A stretch of 30,000 nt of DNA from Chrysomallon squamiferum (Eukaryota; Mollusca; Gastropoda; Neomphalida; Peltospiridae). The stretch lies in the NCBI GenBank assembly GCA_012295275.1, contig CM022673.1, positions 17,916,310 to 17,946,309 on the forward strand, written 5' to 3'. The notes beneath the pieces were generated by a model. The model was given only the letters and a program-made list of their open reading frames with translations, did no database searches and was not told the DNA's origin. Shown one piece after another: positions 23,434-30,000 of this stretch. Each line of letters starts with the position of its first letter. The first letter of the stretch is position 1. Position numbers and translations under genes: made by a program.

Positions 23434-23843
23434 TAACAAAATAAAATAAAATAAAAATGAAATAAAAAAAAAAAAAAATAAAAAAAAATAAATAATACAA
23501 AATAAAATAAAATTAATAACAAAAACAAAATAAAAATAAAACAAAACAAAATAAAATAAATTATTTTACACAGAGAAGGTGAAAATGATAAGCAACATTG
23601 AACTTGTGCAACAACAAGGTTTTTTCACAATCAGTGAATGCTTGATCACACCTGCAGTTGTGTTAATAAAGAATACATTTTATTTTATTTCTGTGTAAGA
23701 TTGAAAAGAAAAATAAATGTTATCTACCCAGATCGTGTGTTTTTTCTGCGGAAGTGTTCTGATTTGATGAGCTGGCACATTCGGAGAGTTGAAGGTTCAC
23801 CATGGCGACCAGCTAACCAATAGGTTTTCAGCTCTCCTTTACC
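21195..23843 (-). CDS. Receptor-type guanylate cyclase, C-terminal part (last 3 exons)
   Basis: Minus-strand exons 23728-23843, 22310-22485 and 21195-21361 join in consistent phase (2, then 1) to 459 nt, 152 residues plus a TAG stop. The first exon begins GKGELKTYWLAGRHGE, the strand that closes the class III cyclase catalytic domain of membrane guanylate cyclases (KGKG...TYWL). Those enzymes make cGMP from GTP. What follows is a long cytoplasmic tail: basic stretch FRRKNTRSG, a Ser-rich segment, an acidic run DVVDDDSDLDSEA, the predicted helix AVLNAELEAWDLE, and a terminal cysteine cluster (DLCFIDKDC, PVCSCGETNC, TGLC) ending PEKNS. Donors are GTAGAT and GTTTTA. The kinase-like and main catalytic exons were not found between 23844 and 27900, so they lie beyond the window or were missed. 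Class is inferred from one motif; tail function is unknown. Confidence 0.72.
22542..23310 (+). mobile_element. Tigger/pogo-like DNA transposon remnant, internally deleted
   Basis: The element is 769 bp with terminal inverted repeats: CAGTGGTACCTCGAGTTATG at the left and, reverse-complemented, CAGTGGTACCTTGACTTACG at the right. It is flanked on both sides by TA (22540-22541 and 23311-23312), the target duplication of Tc1/mariner-superfamily elements. From ATG at 22803 an open frame reads MDPKKVSAKDSAEKKKQMMS, then a stop TGA after EKHQ, then NMSRQYKCTTSMIYTILKQK and TPAKGVKISSK. This is the N-terminal helix-turn-helix (CENP-B-like) part of Tigger transposases. The stop fits CGA-to-TGA decay at the usual arginine. 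The catalytic DDE part is missing, so the copy is dead. It sits in a guanylate cyclase intron, opposite to that gene. Confidence 0.85.
23313..23562. repeat. A-rich low-complexity tract next to the Tigger remnant
   Basis: A-runs of up to about 40 bases alternate with AAAAT and AAAAC steps directly after the right end of the transposon. Long open frames on the minus strand here are only poly-Phe from T-runs. The tract may have expanded from an A-rich insertion target. Confidence 0.85.
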
Positions 23844-23849
23844 CTGCAT

Positions 23850-24236
23850 AAACAAACAAACAAACAAACAAATAAATACATAAATAAATACATAAACAAA
23901 CAAACAAACAAATAAATACATAAATAAATACATAAATAAATAAATAAATACATACATAAATAAATACATATATAAACAAACAAATAAATAAATAAATTCA
24001 TATATAAATAAATACGTAAATAAATACATTTATAAACAAACAAACAAACAAATAAATACATAAATAAATACATAAATAAACAAACAAACAAATAAATAAA
24101 TACATAAATAAATACATAAATAAATAAATAAATAAATACATAAATAAATACATATATAAACAAATAAATAAATAAATAAATAAATTCATATATAAATAAA
24201 TACATATATAAACAAACAAACAAATAAATAAATGAA

Positions 24237-24267
<31 letters not shown>

Positions 24268-24300
24268 TAATAAATAAATAAATGAATAAATAAAATAAAA
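23850..24300. repeat. Interrupted tetranucleotide array (AAAC/AAAT/ACAT)n
   Basis: About 450 bp of AAAC, AAAT and ACAT tetranucleotides form higher-order blocks (AAACAAAC, then AAATACAT), with a short AAT run near 24253-24270. On the minus strand it reads as T-rich repeats running into the TGCAG acceptor of the guanylate cyclase exon at 23843, so the repeat supplies that exon's polypyrimidine tract. Minus-strand frames of 100-167 codons across it are repeat artefacts. Confidence 0.9.
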
Positions 24301-25133
24301 TAAAAATAAACAATAGAAACAACAGCAACAATAATAATGAAAAATCAAGTATATTGTAGTATTAATATTTATAAACCTATGTAAAGATTTTTATACAAAG
24401 AATAAATCTTTGCAATTATAATTATCAGCTACATGCATATATGATTTCAAGTCAGATATAATATGCTTACAAAAAATATTTCTTGCTAAATAAAAAAATA
24501 TTAGTGAGATAAAATCTGTCTTTGTTAGAATTTTCTTGAAAATAAAGCACAGAGCAAGCATGCTTGAACATTTTTCTCAAAAAGTATATAAAAAGAAATA
24601 GGTTACAATTCATAAAATAACCCATAGAATGTAGATCCTTTCACCGTCACTCATTATATACTAGTATTAATCTGTGACAGCCAGAACCAGCTGTTTAAAA
24701 TGATCTATGAGTTAAATATTTATTATTAATCAAAAACTGCTAAACCTGCTGATCTGTAATTACAGTGTTGACTCCAGATGAGTGAAAAAAAATATTCAGC
24801 TTATGTTTTTAAAAATGATTTATGTGGAATCTTGTTATAGGTCAAAACTTGAGTATATTAAAAACACATGTAGTTAGAGAAATGTCAGACAATATTTTTG
24901 TACAAATGTCTGTTGGAAAATGCAAAAAAAAAAAAAGATTTTAATAAAAATAAGGGTTTTGTTTTTGTGAGTACATATTTATGTAGATGTAAAGTACCAA
25001 GTAATTATTGATTTAAAAGAATCCTTCAACCAGTTTTTAGAGAATAAATAAATAAATTTAATTTAATTAATAATAAAATAAAATAAAATAAAATTTCCTT
25101 TTTATCAATTCCACCTAGCAAAAAACCTACCAA

Positions 25134-25164
<31 letters not shown>

Positions 25165-25181
25165 ATGAGGATGATGATGAA

Positions 25182-25239
<58 letters not shown>

Positions 25240-25434
25240 TAATTTTATTACAATAAGAAAGGATGAAATGGAAATATTTACCAAAATAGGTTCATACAAA
25301 TCTGTTTTCATACTGAACTAACTTACAAGTACTTTAAGAAATTTAACAATGAACTCAGATGTTGACAGAAAGGTTATTGTGACCTTAGTCCATTATAAAC
25401 ACAGACTGAAAATATTAACAATATACTTAATAGT
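24301..25434. other. Non-coding AT-rich stretch with microsatellites
   Basis: No exon or RNA gene was recognised. It carries (AATA)n at about 25132-25165 and (AAT)n at about 25180-25239. The stretch 24600-24780 is more complex but has no open frame or splice pattern I could support. It would be intronic if the guanylate cyclase gene extends past the window. Confidence 0.6.
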
Positions 25435-25438
25435 TTAA

Positions 25439-25690
25439 CCCCTTAAGTGCCAAGTACTTTACTGAAAATAATTTTCAGAAAAACTTCAACAAACACAGTC
25501 TTTTGTTTTCTAAGGTGAAATGCAAAATGAATTGTGAAAAAAAAAAAAGAAAAAAGAAAAAGATAACAAAACATAAAACATAACAACAAAACCCACAGGA
25601 AAACAAAACAATCATATTTCAAAATTGGTTGAAAAAAACACAAAAAAATCCCCCAAAAACTAAACAAAAAAACCTCTAAGAAATTCATTC

Positions 25691-25741
<51 letters not shown>

Positions 25742-25902
25742 CCTACTTTTGTCTTTGTTTAAGAAACAGAGGACTAAAGATAGGTGGTCCTTGAGAAATC
25801 TATAAATTTAGTATTTAAGTGAATCATCAATACTGTAGACTCATTTTCTGACTGTGACAGGATTGCATGATGATGTAGTGGGATTCAGAATCACTTAAGA
25901 GG
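25439..25902. mobile_element. Candidate piggyBac-type MITE with TTAA flanks
   Basis: The left end is CCCCTTAAGTG (25439-25449) and the right end, reverse-complemented, is CCTCTTAAGTG (25892-25902): 10 of 11 bases match. Both ends abut TTAA (25435-25438 and 25903-25906), the target duplicated by piggyBac elements, whose termini start with CCC/CCT. The 464-bp interior is non-coding and holds an (ATT)n run at 25692-25741. The short inverted repeat and the AT-rich setting leave real room for coincidence. Confidence 0.45.
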
Positions 25903-25906
25903 TTAA

Positions 25907-27100
25907 CTTTCAAGTGGGAAATGGCAGGAAGTTCAAATTTTGTAATTTTTCTAGATTTGTAAAGCAAAGTCTATGAAATCAAAGGTAACTGGTATATTAA
26001 TTTATTGTTGTTTTTGTGGGATTTTTATTTTGCATGCTGGTTTTCTTTAGTTTGATTGCTTATTATTAACTGAAATTTATTTATGTGAATATAATAATTA
26101 CCTGAAACGAGATAATGATACATCTGTTTATGCACATTTGTTTTGCATATATTTGTTTATATGAGGAAATGAAAACAAAAAAAAAGAAAGAATGGAAGAA
26201 AAGTGAAGAAAAAGAAATAAAAAAAAAGAAAAGAATTTCAATAGTAAATATTAAGATAGCAATAACCTGCAATTAAAAATAAACTTTATTTTACCAAATG
26301 TGAAAAGTTATTTTTTTCTTAAAGACCATTAATAATATTGATAAAACCAAAGAATCAATATATCAAATTTATATCCCCTAAAAACAAACCTTTGCTCTAT
26401 GCTTTCTCTTGACTTCATCATTATGAATTATTCACGTAAAAATAATAATAAAATGGTGAGGTGGCTGTGAAAGTGTTAAAGTAAATGTTGCATGTAATAG
26501 ACAAAAACAGAGGTCAGTGGTACACCATCTGTTTACTATCTGCAAGGGAAGACCTAGTTTTGTACTGGGGGAGTGGGATGTATCAAGGTCATATATATGC
26601 TCATGGTGCAATATTTTTACCAAGATTTTAATTTTTTTTTATAGGTATTGTTTTAATGCTTCAAGAATATTTTTTTATTAGTTTAGTAATTAGATGTATT
26701 AAATATTATTTTATGTTATTGACTGAATAAATATTTTTAAAAAAGAAACAATATATATAAATAAATAAATAAAACAAATAAAAAGTTAATTAGAAACTAA
26801 TTAATAAAATATTAATAAATGAAAAAACAACAACAAACAAAACAACACTTCACCAAAAAGCATAAATAAAATAATAAAAAAAACAACAACAACGAAAAAC
26901 CCAAAACTAATAAAGTTTTTAAAAAACATATTTAAAAATAACAATATCAGTACAACAACTACACTCTCAAATTAGTTTACAATTTTTTTATTATTTTTTT
27001 TTTATTTTTTATCATTTCACCAAGATACTAATACTATAAATAAAGTACGTCCAAACTGTGTGAAACATTTCTAAGAATTGTTCTTTTCACCACACACTTC
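25907..27100. other. Non-coding AT-rich stretch
   Basis: No coding exon was recognised. The segment 26440-26630 is less repetitive, but its longest open frame (63 codons, minus strand) resembles no family I know and has no splice context. The rest is AT-rich with AAAT and A-rich runs, notably 26750-26960. Confidence 0.55.
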
Positions 27101-27242
27101 TACCAGATGATTATCAAAGAATAAACAATGAACCAACCCCTCCCTGGATTACCTCCCTGAGTCCTGCCATATCCAACAAAAGTGCTGTCTGAAAAGACAG
27201 GGATTCTAAATTTCCTGTAAGACTTGTCGTGTATAAAAACAG
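27100..27242 (+). other. Possible 5' UTR exon of the fibrinogen-domain gene
   Basis: A patch of mixed-composition sequence ends in a strong donor, ACAG followed by GTATGTAAGT (GT at 27243-27244). It lies about 650 bp upstream of the acceptor at 27886-27887 that opens the first coding exon. The 5' limit given is arbitrary. This rests on splice-site strength and position only. Confidence 0.3.
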
Positions 27243-27358
27243 GTATGTAAGTGTTTTGTGCATGTTTTACATTTGTTTGTTTATTTATACATTAATGTGA
27301 CAGTTTTGAAAACTTCACACTAAATATAGCACTGTTTTTACTCTGTCACTCTTATTGT

Positions 27359-27362
<4 letters not shown>

Positions 27363-27414
<52 letters not shown>
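27363..27414. repeat. (CT)n microsatellite
   Basis: A run of about 26 CT dinucleotides upstream of the fibrinogen-domain gene, probably in its 5' UTR intron. Confidence 0.95.
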
Positions 27415-27670
27415 AAAGATTGTTAGATAAATGAAATATTAATATTATAAACAAATTAAAAAAGAATACAGTCTTTAAAAATTTAAATTATGTATTAAAA
27501 TCTAACAGTTTATAATTATATTGGAGTATAATATTATAAATTAAATACTTAAATGATATTTATTTTAAATTATTGCCAGATAAAAAATTATTACCAGAGA
27601 AGTGGAATTTCAATTACTTATTTCATTGTTGGGCAATTGAAAAAAAAAAAAAAAAAAATTATATATTTTT

Positions 27671-27675
27671 TTATA

Positions 27676-27715
<40 letters not shown>
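27671..27715. repeat. (TA)n microsatellite
   Basis: An AT dinucleotide run of about 45 bp with one early break, preceded by an 18-base A-run at about 27640-27658. It lies about 170 bp before the first coding exon of the fibrinogen-domain gene. Confidence 0.9.
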
Positions 27716-27719
<4 letters not shown>

Positions 27720-27897
27720 GTATTTTTCTGTTTTTTTATTTTTAATTTTAATTTTTTGACATTTTTTCATTTACTTGTCATACATGTATGCACACACACA
27801 AACATTTATAAACATTAAGAAATTTCTTATATAATATTATTTGTATTTCCATTATTTCTACCAAAATAATTAAAGTTTTAATTTCAGATCCAGAAAA

Positions 27898-29706
<1,809 letters not shown>

Positions 29707-29711
<5 letters not shown>

Positions 29712-29895
29712 GTAGTGACACATCACACTTTGTGAGTAGTGACATATCCCATGTTGTGAGTAGTGACATATCACATGTTGTGAATAGCAACACTTCCATA
29801 TTTTGTGGATAGTGACACATTATATGTTGTGAATAGTGATGTATTGACACTTTGTGAATAGTGATATCTTCACTATATGTTAATAGTGATTATTC
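29707..29895 (+). repeat. 24-bp minisatellite beginning on the FReD stop codon
   Basis: About eight diverging units of roughly 24 bp each begin TGTGAGTAGTGACA or a variant (TGTGAATAGTGAT towards the right). The first unit contains the TGA stop codon at 29709-29711, so the array starts in the last codons and fills the proximal 3' UTR. Divergence increases with distance from the gene. Confidence 0.88.
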
Positions 29896-30000
29896 AGGAT
29901 GCTTTAATTATTAGCTATGATTAAATGTAAGTACTACAAGATTTAGAAGTAAAATTTGAAAACTTAATAATAATAATAATAATAACAAACAATATCAGTA
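29896..30000. other. 3' flank of the FReD gene, ends in an (AAT)n run
   Basis: Short AT-rich end of the window with an AAT microsatellite at about 29966-29985. The poly(A) site of the FReD gene is not evident before the window ends. Confidence 0.6.

Noticed and set aside
23724-24348. Minus-strand frames of 101-167 codons rich in Tyr, Leu, Phe, Ile
   Set aside because: Translations of the AAAC/AAAT/ACAT array. Only the 23728-23843 part is a real exon.
26432-26623. 63-codon minus-strand frame in a less repetitive patch
   Set aside because: No recognisable family and no consistent splice sites linking it to the guanylate cyclase exons.

Overview
This is animal nuclear DNA: split genes with GT-AG introns, AT-rich intergenic sequence and very dense microsatellites (AAT/ATT, CT/GA, GT/CA, AAAT, AT). 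The protein families, the secreted fibrinogen-related gene and a short repeat motif resembling ones common in molluscs suggest a lophotrochozoan, possibly a gastropod mollusc. The species cannot be fixed from the window alone.

Layout. (1) About 1-8.6 kb: no recognisable gene. Microsatellites alternate with islands of more complex, CpG-containing sequence that could be conserved non-coding or regulatory DNA. (2) 8765-10131, minus strand: a complete four-exon TMEM167A/kish gene (72 aa). (3) 10132-10694: a short divergent promoter. (4) 10695-16686, plus strand: a complete eleven-exon XRCC4 gene (343 aa), the NHEJ scaffold for DNA ligase IV. TMEM167A and XRCC4 are also head-to-head neighbours in human, so the pair is an ancient linkage. 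(5) 16687-21194: AT-rich spacer. (6) 21195-23843, minus strand: the last three exons of a receptor-type guanylate cyclase, with a Tigger-like transposon remnant in one intron. (7) 23844-27887: repeats, a possible piggyBac-type MITE and a possible 5' UTR exon. (8) 27898-29711, plus strand: a complete gene for a secreted fibrinogen-domain protein (362 aa), followed by a 24-bp minisatellite that starts on its stop codon.

The most striking structure is at 15.70-16.59 kb. The 3' splice site of the last XRCC4 exon, together with the first codons of that exon, has been amplified into about 21 copies of a ~44-bp minisatellite. This gives about 20 near-identical candidate acceptors. Of the four upstream acceptors I traced, none preserves the conserved C-terminus; only the last copy does.

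All gene models were assembled by hand from splice signals, phase continuity and family resemblance. They have not been checked by alignment or RNA data.
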